This document shows positions 1 to 9,576 of a stretch of DNA of 64,000 bases, piece after piece. The translations under genes and the position numbers were made by a program. The notes below the pieces were generated by a model. The model was given only the letters and a program-made list of their open reading frames with translations, was not told the DNA's origin and did not search any database. Position 1 is the stretch's first letter, and every line of letters starts with the position of its first letter. Origin of the DNA: an uncultured Dokdonia sp. (GTDB taxonomy: Bacteria > Bacteroidota > Bacteroidia > Flavobacteriales > Flavobacteriaceae); NCBI GenBank assembly GCA_947503305.1, contig CANNDF010000003.1, positions 186,001 to 250,000 on the forward strand, read 5' to 3'.

Positions 1-915
1 ATAGATGAATTTGGGACTGGATCGGATCCTGAACTCGGAGGAGCCCTAGCAGAAACATTTCTTGAAGTATTTCATGAGCGTAATAGTTTTGGGATTATTA
101 CTACCCATTATGCAAATCTCAAAATGATGGCAAATGAAACCCCAGAAATTGTAAATGCAAATATGCTTTTTGATGCAAGAACTTTAGAACCACTATTTAA
201 ATTACATTTAGGAGAAGCAGGAAGCTCTTTTACCTTTGAAGTAGCTCAAAAAAATGGAATCCCCTATTCTTTAATTAATCGCTCCAAAAAGAAGGTAGAA
301 CGCGGTAAGATTCGATTTGATAAAAGTATAGCAAACCTTCAAAAAGAACGTAGCAAACTCGCCAAAACGACCTCTACTCTTAAAGAAAAAGAGCAGAAAG
401 CAGCACAACGTGATCAAAAACTACAAGAAGTAAATGCTAAGGTACAGTCAAAGTTAGAAAGCTATCAAGAATTATATGACAGCAACCAAAGGCTTATTTA
501 CTTAGGTCAAAAACTAGATACAATCAGTGAAAAGTTTTTTCATGACAAGAAAAAAAGAGAACTAGTCGCCGAGCTTATGAAAGTCGTCCAAATAGAAAAT
601 TCTAAACGAAAAAAACAATCAGTAAAAGCTGCCCGAGCAAAAAAAGCAAAAGAAACCCAAGTAAAAAAAGAAGTTCAAAAGGAAGTTGCAGTCATTCGTA
701 AAAAGAAACAACAGGCAAAGAAAACGGCTCCAAAACCTATTGAAAAGCCAAAACCTATCTTAAAAATAGGAGATCATGTACGCATGCAAGACGGCAAAGC
801 AGTAGGAACTATAGATGAACTAACAAAAGGAAAGGCAATTGTCAATTATGGCATATTTACAACCAATGTATCTGTAGATCAACTAGAATTAGTAACTAGG
901 TCAAAAAAGAAATAA
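1..915 (+). CDS. MutS2-like DNA mismatch-repair-family ATPase (C-terminal part; gene enters from the left)
   Basis: The reading frame is open from the first base, so the gene starts outside the window. The visible 304 residues begin in the Walker B/D-loop region of a MutS-type ATPase (IDEFGTGSDPELGGALAETF), followed by the switch histidine region (IITTHYANLK). A long lysine-rich coiled coil covers roughly residues 100-250, and a small KOW/SH3-like segment (KIGDHVRMQDGKAVGTIDEL) closes the protein. In MutS2 proteins the ATPase dimer acts on branched DNA or on stalled ribosomes. The usual C-terminal Smr nuclease domain is missing: the protein stops right after the KOW-like segment. I believe this shortened form is common in Flavobacteriaceae but cannot check that here. 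The family is clear; the exact role is inferred. Confidence 0.85.
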   Translation: MDEFGTGSDPELGGALAETFLEVFHERNSFGIITTHYANLKMMANETPEIVNANMLFDARTLEPLFKLHLGEAGSSFTFEVAQKNGIPYSLINRSKKKVERGKIRFDKSIANLQKERSKLAKTTSTLKEKEQKAAQRDQKLQEVNAKVQSKLESYQELYDSNQRLIYLGQKLDTISEKFFHDKKKRELVAELMKVVQIENSKRKKQSVKAARAKKAKETQVKKEVQKEVAVIRKKKQQAKKTAPKPIEKPKPILKIGDHVRMQDGKAVGTIDELTKGKAIVNYGIFTTNVSVDQLELVTRSKKK

Positions 916-918
916 CGT

Positions 919-1356
919 GTGGAGACAACTCCTTCTAATACTGAAATGAGTATCCCAAAGGATAAAAAAATTATTCTATTTGATGGCGTTTGTAATCTAT
1001 GCAACGATGCCATTACATTTGTTATTAAAAGAGATCCTCATGATCACTTTAGATATGCCCCTTTACAAGGAGAAACCGGTGCTCACTTCATAAAGAAGTA
1101 CAATATAGACACCACAAAAGTAGATTCTATAATTCTTATTGATCAAGACAATGTCTATATAAAAGCCACAGCAGCTCTTAAAATTGCATGTCATCTGTCT
1201 GGTGCATACCCACTAATGAGAATCTTTTTTATTATTCCTTCATTTGTTCGAAACTGGGCATATGATTATATCGCAAAAAACAGATACAAATGGTATGGTA
1301 AAAAAGAGGCATGTATGATCCCTACACCAGAATTAAAAGCAAAATTTTTGCAATAG
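919..1356 (+). CDS. DCC-family thiol-disulfide oxidoreductase (DUF393)
   Basis: A small protein whose N-terminus has the family signature FDGVCNLC, a DxxCxxC redox motif (Cys25 and Cys28 counted from the GTG start). The later RYAPLQGETGAHFI and YRWYGKKEACMIP segments also fit DUF393. The family has a thioredoxin-like fold and is predicted to do thiol-disulfide exchange; substrates are unknown. It starts 3 bp after the MutS2-like stop codon, so the two are probably co-transcribed. Two starts are possible: GTG at 919, or an in-frame ATG at 946 that gives MSIPKDKK and removes a poorly conserved leader. The ATG is a reasonable alternative. Confidence 0.8.
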   Translation: METTPSNTEMSIPKDKKIILFDGVCNLCNDAITFVIKRDPHDHFRYAPLQGETGAHFIKKYNIDTTKVDSIILIDQDNVYIKATAALKIACHLSGAYPLMRIFFIIPSFVRNWAYDYIAKNRYKWYGKKEACMIPTPELKAKFLQ

Positions 1357-1460
1357 CCTCAGGCATATACATCATTTACGTAAATTACTAACTACTTCCC
1401 TCATTCTTGGTTTTATAAAGTAGATACACCCACTAGTTTTGGTATATCAAAAACAGAACC

Positions 1461-3383
1461 ATGAAAAAAAGAATTCTATTACTTCTAGTATGTGTTGTTT
1501 ATTCCGCTTTTGCGAAAGCAACCTCCAAACCTCCTCAATCCCCTATAACGACAATAGATCGTGTAACTGTATACCTCAATGGGGCTCAAGTTGAAAGAAT
1601 GGGAACCATAAATGTGACTACAGGAACAAACCATTATGTATTTGAAGGGCTTTCAAGTACAATAGATGAAAGTAGTATTCAAGTATCTGGACTAGGAGAT
1701 GCGACGATTTTATCCATCAATTACGGGTTAAATTATTTGACAAAACAAAAGAACTCTCAAAAAGTCGAACAATTAAAAGATCAAAAGAAACTGATAGAGC
1801 GTAAAATACATCTTCTTAATAACCGTATACAAGGTCTTAAAAAAGAAGAAGAAGTTATAAGTGTAAATCAGCGATTAGGAAGTGATGTCAATGAAATAGA
1901 TCTCGAGAAAGTAAAAGCGATCGCCACATACTATCGAGAAAGAGTTACAGCTATACGAGATGCAATCCTAGAAGCCGAAATAGAAAAAACAGAATTACAA
2001 CGCCAGAGCAATGCAATTACTAAACAGTTCAATGAGTTTAATGTAACCGAAGAAGTAAGTTCAGGACAAATTACATTAAAGGTAAATAGTGATATCAATA
2101 CATCACTCTCACTTCGCATAAAATATAATGTAAGTGATGCCGGTTGGTACCCCCTATATGATCTCAAAGCAAAAGAAATTAATACACCGCTGGAGCTTTC
2201 ATATAAGGCACATCTCTATCAAAAAACTGGGGTAGATTGGAATAGGTGTAAAATTACATTATCTACCGGAGACCCAAATACCAATAACTTAAAACCGACC
2301 ATTGATACCAAATATCTAAATTTTGTAGGCAACTATTATAAAAATACAAACAGAAGAACCAAAGCTTACACATATAAATACAATCCTACGATTAAAAGAG
2401 TAACCGGTATTGTACAGGATGAAAACGGACCATTACCTGGGGCAAATGTGATCATAAGCGGGACTAGTATTGGAACTCAGACCGATTTTGATGGTCGATA
2501 TGCTATTGAAGTGTCACAAGGAGAAACGCTCGTATTTTCTTATGTAGGTTTTAAAACTGAAGAACGCCCTATTCATGCTACGATAATGAATGTAAACCTA
2601 GATGCAGATCAAACCCTAGACGAGGTTGTAGTAACTGCGTATGGAACAAAAAAAGAAAAAAAGGCATTAGGATATGCGGTAAGTGAAGTAGATGTAGCTA
2701 GAGTATTATCAGGAAAAGCCCAAGGTGTTTCAATTAGTAATAAATATACAGCTACCGGAGACATTAAAACAGAGGGGCTCACTACAACACGTTTTGAAAT
2801 ACAAAAAACCTACTCGATTCCATCAGATGGCGATGTGACTGTTGTAGAAATAGATAACTTTATGATACCTGCCAGTTATCAATACTTTACAGCTCCATTA
2901 CTCAACGAAAATGTATTCCTGACAGCCAGTATCAAAGATTGGATAGACTATAGCCTATTACCTGGAGAAGCAAATATTTATTTTGAAGGAAGTTTCTCTG
3001 GAAAAACCTATATAGATCCTCTAGAGACGACAGAAGATCTTACCATTTCTTTAGGTGTAGACCCAAATGTTATTGTAGATCGTAAGCAGGTAGATAATTT
3101 TAAAGCGACATCATTCATTGGTACTACCAAAATAATAGATCATAGTTATGTATTAAAAATTAAAAACAGTAAACAGACTCCTATCCAAATTACACTTTTA
3201 GATAGAGTGCCTGTATCACAAAACAAAGAAATTAAGGTAGGAGATATCAAAACAGGAGATGCCATCTATAAATCAAAAACTGGCCTCTTAGAATGGAAGC
3301 TTAACCTGACTCCAAATACTTCTGTAGAAAAAACTTTTTCATACGAGCTTAGGTATCCAAAACACAAACGCATAAACCTATAA
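1461..3383 (+). CDS. DUF4139 (mucoidy inhibitor MuiA-like) protein with an inserted CarboxypepD_reg/SusC-plug-like module
   Basis: A 640-residue exported protein. A signal peptide (residues 1-22, MKKRILLLLVCVVYSAFAKA) leads into a DUF4140-like N-terminal beta region (VTVYLNGAQVERMG, about 34-80), a coiled coil (about 90-195), and a DUF4139 beta domain from about 205. The DUF4139 part is interrupted. Residues about 314-382 are a carboxypeptidase-regulatory-like domain (VTGIVQDENGPLPGANVIIS and DFDGRYAIEV), and about 383-430 resemble the start of a SusC/TonB-receptor plug (LDEVVVTAYGTKKEKKALGY). DUF4139 then resumes to the end. The family's function is poorly known. The insert normally belongs to outer-membrane receptors, so this looks like a domain transplant. 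The signal peptide itself contains a near copy of the window's 14-bp palindrome (1506-1519). Confidence 0.8.
   Translation: MKKRILLLLVCVVYSAFAKATSKPPQSPITTIDRVTVYLNGAQVERMGTINVTTGTNHYVFEGLSSTIDESSIQVSGLGDATILSINYGLNYLTKQKNSQKVEQLKDQKKLIERKIHLLNNRIQGLKKEEEVISVNQRLGSDVNEIDLEKVKAIATYYRERVTAIRDAILEAEIEKTELQRQSNAITKQFNEFNVTEEVSSGQITLKVNSDINTSLSLRIKYNVSDAGWYPLYDLKAKEINTPLELSYKAHLYQKTGVDWNRCKITLSTGDPNTNNLKPTIDTKYLNFVGNYYKNTNRRTKAYTYKYNPTIKRVTGIVQDENGPLPGANVIISGTSIGTQTDFDGRYAIEVSQGETLVFSYVGFKTEERPIHATIMNVNLDADQTLDEVVVTAYGTKKEKKALGYAVSEVDVARVLSGKAQGVSISNKYTATGDIKTEGLTTTRFEIQKTYSIPSDGDVTVVEIDNFMIPASYQYFTAPLLNENVFLTASIKDWIDYSLLPGEANIYFEGSFSGKTYIDPLETTEDLTISLGVDPNVIVDRKQVDNFKATSFIGTTKIIDHSYVLKIKNSKQTPIQITLLDRVPVSQNKEIKVGDIKTGDAIYKSKTGLLEWKLNLTPNTSVEKTFSYELRYPKHKRINL
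1506..1519. repeat. Near copy of the 14-bp palindrome, inside a signal-peptide coding region
   Basis: GCTTTTGCGAAAGC differs by one base from the consensus GCTTTCGCGAAAGC seen across the window. It is read as AFAKA within the signal peptide of the DUF4139 protein. Confidence 0.6.
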
Positions 3384-3406
3384 GTAGAAAAATATTTTTT
3401 AAATAT

Positions 3407-3432
3407 TTGATTATCAAATATCTATAACTTTG
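3407..3432 (+). promoter_or_regulatory. Possible Bacteroidota promoter for the secreted protein at 3510
   Basis: TAACTTTG at 3425-3432 matches the TAnnTTTG box typical of Flavobacterium promoters, with TTG at 3407-3409 upstream. The 15-nt spacing is shorter than the usual 17-23, so the upstream element is doubtful. A leader of about 70 nt follows and includes a small hairpin (ACCGA, three-base loop, TCGGT) near 3470-3482. Confidence 0.35.
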
Positions 3433-3509
3433 GCACGCTACTTGGTTTATCTCTAACCAGAAACGTACACCGAAAGTCGGTAACGTAATAACCCTAATAC
3501 TTTTACATT

Positions 3510-4142
3510 ATGAGAAAGCTCGTATTTTTAGCAGTAGTATTTCTAGGAGGAATAGCTGCACAAGCAAATCAAGTGACGAATCTCGATCACAATACAACAA
3601 CAGGGATACGTTACAACAAACCTCAATCTATCACATTTATCCAACGTGGTGTCCAATATTTTGTCTATCCAAACGGAGAATTTGATTATAGAGTTATAAG
3701 ATCACAATATCGTGGTAGACGAGGAAACTATAATAATAACGCCCCAGGTACAACATATGGTGTTACATATGCAACTACAAATAGAGCACGCGTTTCTTAT
3801 GACTTTTATGGGAATATCATAAAAATAGGGCGAGTAAATATTTTCTACAACCGTCGAGGTAAAGTAAATCAGATCGGTAATGTATCATTAAGATACAGAC
3901 ATGGTAGACTTGTACGAGTAGGAAATCTACATATCACATATGATGGATGGGGTCGTATTGCGGGAGTAAATGGATATGTATATAATGATATTCATAATTG
4001 TGGAATCTGTGGTATAGAAGGATGTACTATCAATCACTTTGATTATGAACATGATCAGGATGAGCACTGGAATGATTGGGATGTAAATTGGAACAACAAT
4101 AGGCCTTTTAGACGTAATCGTGTCAAAAATGGAAGAAGATAA
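3510..4142 (+). CDS. Secreted arginine-rich protein of unknown function
   Basis: A 210-residue protein that starts with a clear signal peptide (MRKLVFLAVVFLGGIAAQAN). The mature part is rich in Arg, Tyr, Asn and Gly, with RVNIFYNRRGKVNQIGNVSL and RYRHGRLVRVGNLHITYDGW giving short beta-strand-like repeats of a type (x)VGN(V/L)xIxYxxxG. The tail holds a Cys-rich stretch (CGICGIEGC) followed by acidic and Trp/Asn-rich sequence. I do not recognise an enzymatic domain. Its own promoter-like box upstream and a hairpin downstream suggest a single-gene transcript. A periplasmic or surface location is inferred from the signal peptide alone. Confidence 0.75.
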   Translation: MRKLVFLAVVFLGGIAAQANQVTNLDHNTTTGIRYNKPQSITFIQRGVQYFVYPNGEFDYRVIRSQYRGRRGNYNNNAPGTTYGVTYATTNRARVSYDFYGNIIKIGRVNIFYNRRGKVNQIGNVSLRYRHGRLVRVGNLHITYDGWGRIAGVNGYVYNDIHNCGICGIEGCTINHFDYEHDQDEHWNDWDVNWNNNRPFRRNRVKNGRR

Positions 4143-4163
4143 TAGATTTTGGTTGGTTAGTGA

Positions 4164-4198
4164 GAAGCCTCGTATGACGATATGTTATGCGGGGTTTC
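4164..4198. terminator. Possible bidirectional terminator hairpin
   Basis: GAAGCCTCG (4164-4172) can pair with CGGGGTTTC (4190-4198) with two G-T wobbles, followed by T-rich sequence. It lies between the convergent genes ending at 4142 and 4214. Confidence 0.45.
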
Positions 4199-4213
4199 TT
4201 TATGATATAAGCA

Positions 4214-5671
4214 TCAACTTTTTATATACTTATTAATTGCAAGAGTTACATCTTTTGAGATATTTAAAAAATAGATACATATAAAATACAATAGTAAAAT
4301 AATTATTGATTTAAGTATAATATTTATAAAAGGATGAAATGAAAAATCCCAGAAATAAAACCCTATAAAAAATAATATCAGAAGTAAAAACATCTTAAAG
4401 GAGCCCGACGTAAAAGGTTGAATCTCGAATTTCCATTTCACTACCATCATTTTTAAAACTGCATATGCAACAGAGGCAATAAATGTAGCAATCGCAGCAC
4501 CATGTATACCATACATAGGAATAAATATAATATTCAATACAATAGCTAGAATAACTAGAATCACACCCAATACAAGGACAAGTCTATAGTAATCACTATT
4601 AAAAAGAATCGCATTATTGATCCCTAAACAATTATCTAAAAGTTTAGCTATTCCTATAAATATAACAACGTAAAGTCCAGAGCGATAACTCGGTTTTACC
4701 ATATCATATAGGCTATCTAAATTACATACGATAAGTAAAAACAATAAGGAAGAAACTACAAATAACGTAAGAGAGCTTTTCCGATAAAGAATTTTCATAT
4801 CCCCATATCGCTTTTGATTAAGCATTTCGGCAACCATCGGATATGTAATTTGATGCATAGCACGTGCCGGAACAGCAATAACTGTTGCTATATAGATAGC
4901 CACAGAGTAATACGCTATATTTTCAATAATAACATATTTACCAATCATTACTTTATCTATGTCCAATAAAACTGTTGCTATAGATCCTGCAATAATAATA
5001 AGACTTGTATATTTTAAAACGGCAGAAAAATTAGTTGGGAGCTTTCGCGAAAGCATAATACGAGGAGCTTTCAATGTAAAAGCATATATGCTCATTATCA
5101 ACATACGTAATACGTATACTACTACCATTGCTTTTAAAAAAAAGTGAACATCTATAATTTTATAAGCCAATACTATTAATAAAATGGTAATACCCGCACG
5201 ATGAAAAACTTCTTTCATAAAGTTTCCAAAAATAGTTTTAAACTGTACTTTAGACCATGCAAAAAAAACTTCAAAATAAGCCGCAGCCGCAGCTATACTA
5301 AAAATATACCAAATATAATTACTGACAATTTCGTTTTTAGAAGATAAAAAATCTCCTATTTGCACATAAAAAAATGCGCATAATAATCCGCTCGGTAGTA
5401 TTATAAATAGCGGTAATAATAACATCCAAGTCAAAAATTGATCTTGATCTTTATTTGTATATGAAGAGTAAAATTTTACAAGTGTATTATGAATACCAAA
5501 AGACATTAATGGCATTAAGATCATCGCAGTCGAAACGATAAAACCTACGAGCCCATAATAGTCTTCTCTCATAAAATTGATATATAGAACCAATGTATTA
5601 AGAGCCCCTATCCCAAAACCTAAGTATGTGGTTATAAGATTATTAAAAGACTGTTTTAAAACGATTCCCAT
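4214..5671 (-). CDS. Polysaccharide flippase / O-antigen transporter-like membrane protein (Wzx/MATE family)
   Basis: A 485-residue polytopic membrane protein with about 12-14 hydrophobic segments and the N-terminal pattern of the polysaccharide-transporter branch of the MOP superfamily (LKQSFNNLITTYLGFGIGAL). Such proteins flip lipid-linked sugars across the inner membrane. It is the last gene of a minus-strand operon, 7 bp after the glycosyltransferase and downstream of the YfhO protein, so a role in export of the glycan made by that set is likely. An exact copy of the 14-bp palindrome lies in its reading frame (5041-5054), read as MLSRKL in a loop between membrane segments. No specific substrate can be inferred. 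Confidence 0.8.
   Translation of the reverse strand: MGIVLKQSFNNLITTYLGFGIGALNTLVLYINFMREDYYGLVGFIVSTAMILMPLMSFGIHNTLVKFYSSYTNKDQDQFLTWMLLLPLFIILPSGLLCAFFYVQIGDFLSSKNEIVSNYIWYIFSIAAAAAYFEVFFAWSKVQFKTIFGNFMKEVFHRAGITILLIVLAYKIIDVHFFLKAMVVVYVLRMLIMSIYAFTLKAPRIMLSRKLPTNFSAVLKYTSLIIIAGSIATVLLDIDKVMIGKYVIIENIAYYSVAIYIATVIAVPARAMHQITYPMVAEMLNQKRYGDMKILYRKSSLTLFVVSSLLFLLIVCNLDSLYDMVKPSYRSGLYVVIFIGIAKLLDNCLGINNAILFNSDYYRLVLVLGVILVILAIVLNIIFIPMYGIHGAAIATFIASVAYAVLKMMVVKWKFEIQPFTSGSFKMFLLLILFFIGFYFWDFSFHPFINIILKSIIILLLYFICIYFLNISKDVTLAINKYIKS
5041..5054. repeat. Exact copy of palindrome GCTTTCGCGAAAGC (in coding sequence)
   Basis: Perfect 14-bp match inside the flippase gene; in the gene's frame it reads LSRK. 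Confidence 0.8.
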
Positions 5672-5678
5672 ATAGTAT

Positions 5679-6986
5679 TTACGACTTCAATAGTTTTGAC
5701 AACTGTAATGCAAGTGATTTACGGTGATATTTAATTACCTCTGTATGATTGGATTTCCATTGGTTTTCTGTTCGGCTTCTGAATAATGAAAGAAGAGTAT
5801 CTTCTAATTTTTCTTCATTATCATAATGCAAATAGCTTCCACTTTGTGTTTGTTCCAATATAGATTGTATATCTGCACCTTTAGGTCCTAATGCTAAGAT
5901 AGGTCTATTTGCCGCTAGGTATTCAAATAGCTTTCCTGGTAAGATCCCTTTTGTAATAGGTGCGTCTATTTCTATTAATAGCAAGATATCCGATTCACGT
6001 TGCAATTTTAAAGCATCATCATGTGATACATAACCTAGGTTTTCAAGATAAGTATCTAATTCGTAACTCTTAATTGAATCAAGGACTTCTTGACTTACAG
6101 CACCAGCAAGTCTCAGTTTAAATTGGTTTTTAAAAACTGAATCTTCATTTAATAATTTTGAAATTACTTTCCATAAAATATCAGGATTACGTCCTGATAG
6201 TAAAGATCCTACATGAGATATAATAAAGTTATCATTTAAGTCATTTTTTGAACTTTGAATATCAGTATCATATCCATTTGTAATCAATTGAATAGGTTGA
6301 TCAGTAATAGCTTCAAACTCTTTTTTTGTTGTAGGACTTGTAACAATAATTGTATCTGCATTTTGTAAAACCTGTTGCTCCAAATGTTTATGCCGCTGTT
6401 CTGTTTTGGGAGTCATTTTAAGCTTATCATGATATCCTATAGTTGTCCACGGGTCTCTAAAATCAGTAATCCATTTAAGCTTTTTATCTTTCCTTTTTCT
6501 ATCAATTCTTTCTTTAAGTGACATACCTATTAAGTGCATACTATGTGGAGGCCCCGATGTGATAATAGTGGTTATATCATTTTCTAAAATATAAGGTTCC
6601 AAAAAAGATACAGATGGCTTTACCCATCCTACTCGTGCATCTGGGATAAAAAAGTTACCTCGTACATATAGCATCATTTTCTGAAGGATAGATTGTTTTT
6701 CATTTTTTGGGACCAATCCAGAACTAATTGATTTTGTTTGCTTTCGCGAAAGCAAACTTGCAAACCGATAAGGCTCTTTTATAGGGTGCTTAAGAATTGT
6801 AATCTCTGAAGATATCTCACTATTTAGTGTCTCGTCTACAATAGGATAATTAGGGTTTTCTGGAACATATACTATAGGGGTAATCTCAAATTCTGGTAAG
6901 TATTTTGTAAAAGTAAGCCATCGTTGAACCCCTGGTCCACCAGCAGGTGGCCAGTAATAACATACAATGAGTACTTTTTTTGACAT
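5679..6986 (-). CDS. Glycosyltransferase, GT4-like
   Basis: A 435-residue protein with two Rossmann-like halves. The N-terminus (KKVLIVCYYWPPAGGPGVQR) shows the glycine-rich acceptor-side loop of GT-B glycosyltransferases. The C-terminal half has FIISHVGSLLSGRNPDILW and the donor-site region ITKGILPGKLFEYLAANRPI with the conserved glutamate-type EYLA segment. It would transfer a nucleotide-activated sugar during envelope or capsule polysaccharide synthesis at the cytoplasmic face. It sits between YfhO and the flippase with gaps of 7-8 bp, so the three are surely one transcript. The frame carries an exact palindrome copy (6740-6753) read as LLSRKQ. Confidence 0.85.
   Translation of the reverse strand: MSKKVLIVCYYWPPAGGPGVQRWLTFTKYLPEFEITPIVYVPENPNYPIVDETLNSEISSEITILKHPIKEPYRFASLLSRKQTKSISSGLVPKNEKQSILQKMMLYVRGNFFIPDARVGWVKPSVSFLEPYILENDITTIITSGPPHSMHLIGMSLKERIDRKRKDKKLKWITDFRDPWTTIGYHDKLKMTPKTEQRHKHLEQQVLQNADTIIVTSPTTKKEFEAITDQPIQLITNGYDTDIQSSKNDLNDNFIISHVGSLLSGRNPDILWKVISKLLNEDSVFKNQFKLRLAGAVSQEVLDSIKSYELDTYLENLGYVSHDDALKLQRESDILLLIEIDAPITKGILPGKLFEYLAANRPILALGPKGADIQSILEQTQSGSYLHYDNEEKLEDTLLSLFRSRTENQWKSNHTEVIKYHRKSLALQLSKLLKS
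6740..6753. repeat. Exact copy of palindrome GCTTTCGCGAAAGC (in coding sequence)
   Basis: Perfect match in the glycosyltransferase gene, extended by TTT/AAA flanks to a 20-bp palindrome. It is read as LSRK. Confidence 0.8.
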
Positions 6987-6994
6987 GTTATTCT

Positions 6995-9424
6995 TTATTC
7001 CTCAATAGTGTCTTTAACTTGCTGTTTATAGCCCATATATCCTCCCCCAATGACTAATAGCAAAAGCCCTAAATTACTTGCTAGCATTATCATTCCTCCC
7101 TTCTTTACAATAGGAGGATCAAATGTAAATTCAATAGTGTGGTTGCCTTTGGGGACTTCTAATCCACGAAGCATATAGTTTACTTCATAGATTTTGGTAG
7201 TATTTCCATCAATAGTTGCCTTCCATCCATTCTTATAATAAGCTTCAGAAAAAACAACAAAACCGTCTTCACTACTAGAAGAAGTATATATAAGTTTATT
7301 AGGAAGTGTTGTTTTTATAGTTACTGTTGCAAGACTATCACTACTAAGTTCCTTATTTTCTAGTTCGTTACTATATACATCTCGCACTAGCGCTGTTTTC
7401 TTAGTATTAATAGTATCTAGCGCATTATATACACTCGTATAATCCGGATGGGTTTGTATTTCATCTACAAACCATGCAGGCCCATTAGCAAAGGGGTTAC
7501 GCTGTACTATCATATTCCCTTCATCATTCTGAAGTATATATTTAACATTAAGCATATTAAGCACTCCTACTTTACCCGTAATAATTTTATCATAGATATC
7601 CTCCATACGTTGTGGCCTAACTGCTGAATAGCCATTAAGAGAATTAAAAAAATAGGATGTATGCGAGTTATTAAACCCTCTATATTGATCTAAAACTCTG
7701 AAGTAAGTATCATCCTTTAGGATTTCTTCATCAGCCGCTGTTGCCGTGAAGTTTTGTGCATATTCCCTTTTTGATACAAAATTTTCTTCATTAACACTTC
7801 GTCTATCTACCGATACTAGATCGATGACAATAACAAGTCCTAATAGTAAGATAGTGAGATTTTCAGATAGCTTCTTTTTAAGTTCAAACCATAATAACAG
7901 ACCAATCCCAGATACAAATAACAAAGAACGTAAACTATCATTTTTAAGAATAGTCAAACGATCTGCTTTGATCGCGTTTAAAATATCGGCTTGTTTGATT
8001 GCCATTTCTGCCTCTCCAGAAGATCGAAGAGCTAAGAGACTCCCTCCAAATAAATAAAAAATCAAACATAAACCACCTATACTACCTGCAGCAATAGCTA
8101 GCTTTTTAGCTTTTTCTTTAGAATCTTCTCTATCATTAAAAAAGCGATACAATCCAAAAACAGCTGCTATAGGGACCAATAATTCTATAATTACTTGAAT
8201 ACTAGAAACGGCTCTAAATTTATTATAGAAAGGGACATACTCAATAAAAAAGCGGGTAAGGCCTTCAAAATTCTTTCCCCAACTTAAAATAAGTGATAGT
8301 ATAATCCCTCCTAATAACCACCAGCGTAATCTTCCTTTTATTAATAGTAAACCTAGGAATGCTAAGAGCACTACAGAAACTCCCAGATATGGTGGCGCTT
8401 CTACAAAAGGTTGTTCTCCCCAATAAAGTGGTGTCGTTTGTGCGTAGTATTTTGCTTCATTTATAGGAACTCCTATTTCAATTAATTTTTTATAAAACGA
8501 AGAATCTGTTCCTAAATCTGAAGCTCGACCTACCCCCATAAGTTTGGGAATAATTAGATTAAGTGATTCTAATTTCCCATAACTATACTCAGTTATGTAA
8601 TTATAATCTAAACCATCTGAAGATTCTTGATCACCATCTAAAGGGAGTTTTAAAAGTTTTTCTCCACGTATACTTGTCTTTGCATACTCAGCCGTAGATA
8701 ATAAAGTCGTTGCATTGGTTGCCAGTCCTAAAAAAACAGCGAGAATTAATATCCCAACTGATTTAAAAAAATGTGATAATTCCTTTTTCTTATACGCATC
8801 AATTAAATACGATATTCCTAACACTACAACAGCTAGTCCTAAATAATAGGTCATTTGATAATGATTTGCCTGTACTTCTAATCCCATGGCAACTGCTGTG
8901 AGGATAAATCCCCATACATATCGTTTTTGAAATGTGAGTAAAATTCCTGCTAGCACTAATGGGAAATAACCTATCGCGTGTGCCTTTGCATTATGCCCCA
9001 CGCCTATTATAATGATAAGATATGTAGAAAGTCCAAATGCCAAAGCCCCCACTACTGCTAACCTCCAAGGGATTTTCATTACCAACATAAGTACATAAAA
9101 ACTAATTAAATACAAAAAGAGATAATCTGCTGGTCGAGGTAAAAACCTAATGATACGATCTAAAGTATCCATATAATCATGAGGGAATTTTGCTCCCATT
9201 TGATAGGTAGGCATACCGCCATATGAAGAATTTGTCCAATAGGTCTCCTCTCCGGTATCTTCCCTGTGATCTTGCTGTTGCTTTGCCATACCTTGATATA
9301 ACTTGATATCATTCTGATAAATCATTTTACCTGAAAGTACTGGATTAAAAAACAATAAAGACACAATAATAAACCCTACAAGAACTCCAAGATGTGGTAA
9401 GAAACGTTTGAATTGAAAATTCAT
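6995..9424 (-). CDS. YfhO-family membrane glycosyltransferase-like protein
   Basis: An 809-residue protein with about a dozen transmembrane helices and a large soluble C-terminal part (about 540-775) before a last helix (about 780-797). The N-terminal region with YQNDIKLYQGMAKQQQDHRE and YWTNSSYGGMPTYQMG, and the later NVKYILQNDEG and YYKNGWKATIDG, are the patterns of bacterial YfhO proteins. These are GT-C-like membrane proteins implicated in glycosylation of cell-wall or lipid-linked polymers. It is the first gene of the three-gene operon with the glycosyltransferase and flippase. The family call is firm; the sugar substrate is unknown. Confidence 0.85.
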   Translation of the reverse strand: MNFQFKRFLPHLGVLVGFIIVSLLFFNPVLSGKMIYQNDIKLYQGMAKQQQDHREDTGEETYWTNSSYGGMPTYQMGAKFPHDYMDTLDRIIRFLPRPADYLFLYLISFYVLMLVMKIPWRLAVVGALAFGLSTYLIIIIGVGHNAKAHAIGYFPLVLAGILLTFQKRYVWGFILTAVAMGLEVQANHYQMTYYLGLAVVVLGISYLIDAYKKKELSHFFKSVGILILAVFLGLATNATTLLSTAEYAKTSIRGEKLLKLPLDGDQESSDGLDYNYITEYSYGKLESLNLIIPKLMGVGRASDLGTDSSFYKKLIEIGVPINEAKYYAQTTPLYWGEQPFVEAPPYLGVSVVLLAFLGLLLIKGRLRWWLLGGIILSLILSWGKNFEGLTRFFIEYVPFYNKFRAVSSIQVIIELLVPIAAVFGLYRFFNDREDSKEKAKKLAIAAGSIGGLCLIFYLFGGSLLALRSSGEAEMAIKQADILNAIKADRLTILKNDSLRSLLFVSGIGLLLWFELKKKLSENLTILLLGLVIVIDLVSVDRRSVNEENFVSKREYAQNFTATAADEEILKDDTYFRVLDQYRGFNNSHTSYFFNSLNGYSAVRPQRMEDIYDKIITGKVGVLNMLNVKYILQNDEGNMIVQRNPFANGPAWFVDEIQTHPDYTSVYNALDTINTKKTALVRDVYSNELENKELSSDSLATVTIKTTLPNKLIYTSSSSEDGFVVFSEAYYKNGWKATIDGNTTKIYEVNYMLRGLEVPKGNHTIEFTFDPPIVKKGGMIMLASNLGLLLLVIGGGYMGYKQQVKDTIEE

Positions 9425-9576
9425 AAAAGCAGATTAAAAAAGTATACTCACAAAATAAAGGAAAAAAGATGAGGATATACCATGTATAAAGACCTATAAC
9501 AGAGATAGTATTAACAAATCTACAATAGGCATATTAAAAATTATGAGGTATTAAGACTATATGGATGACAGCTACA

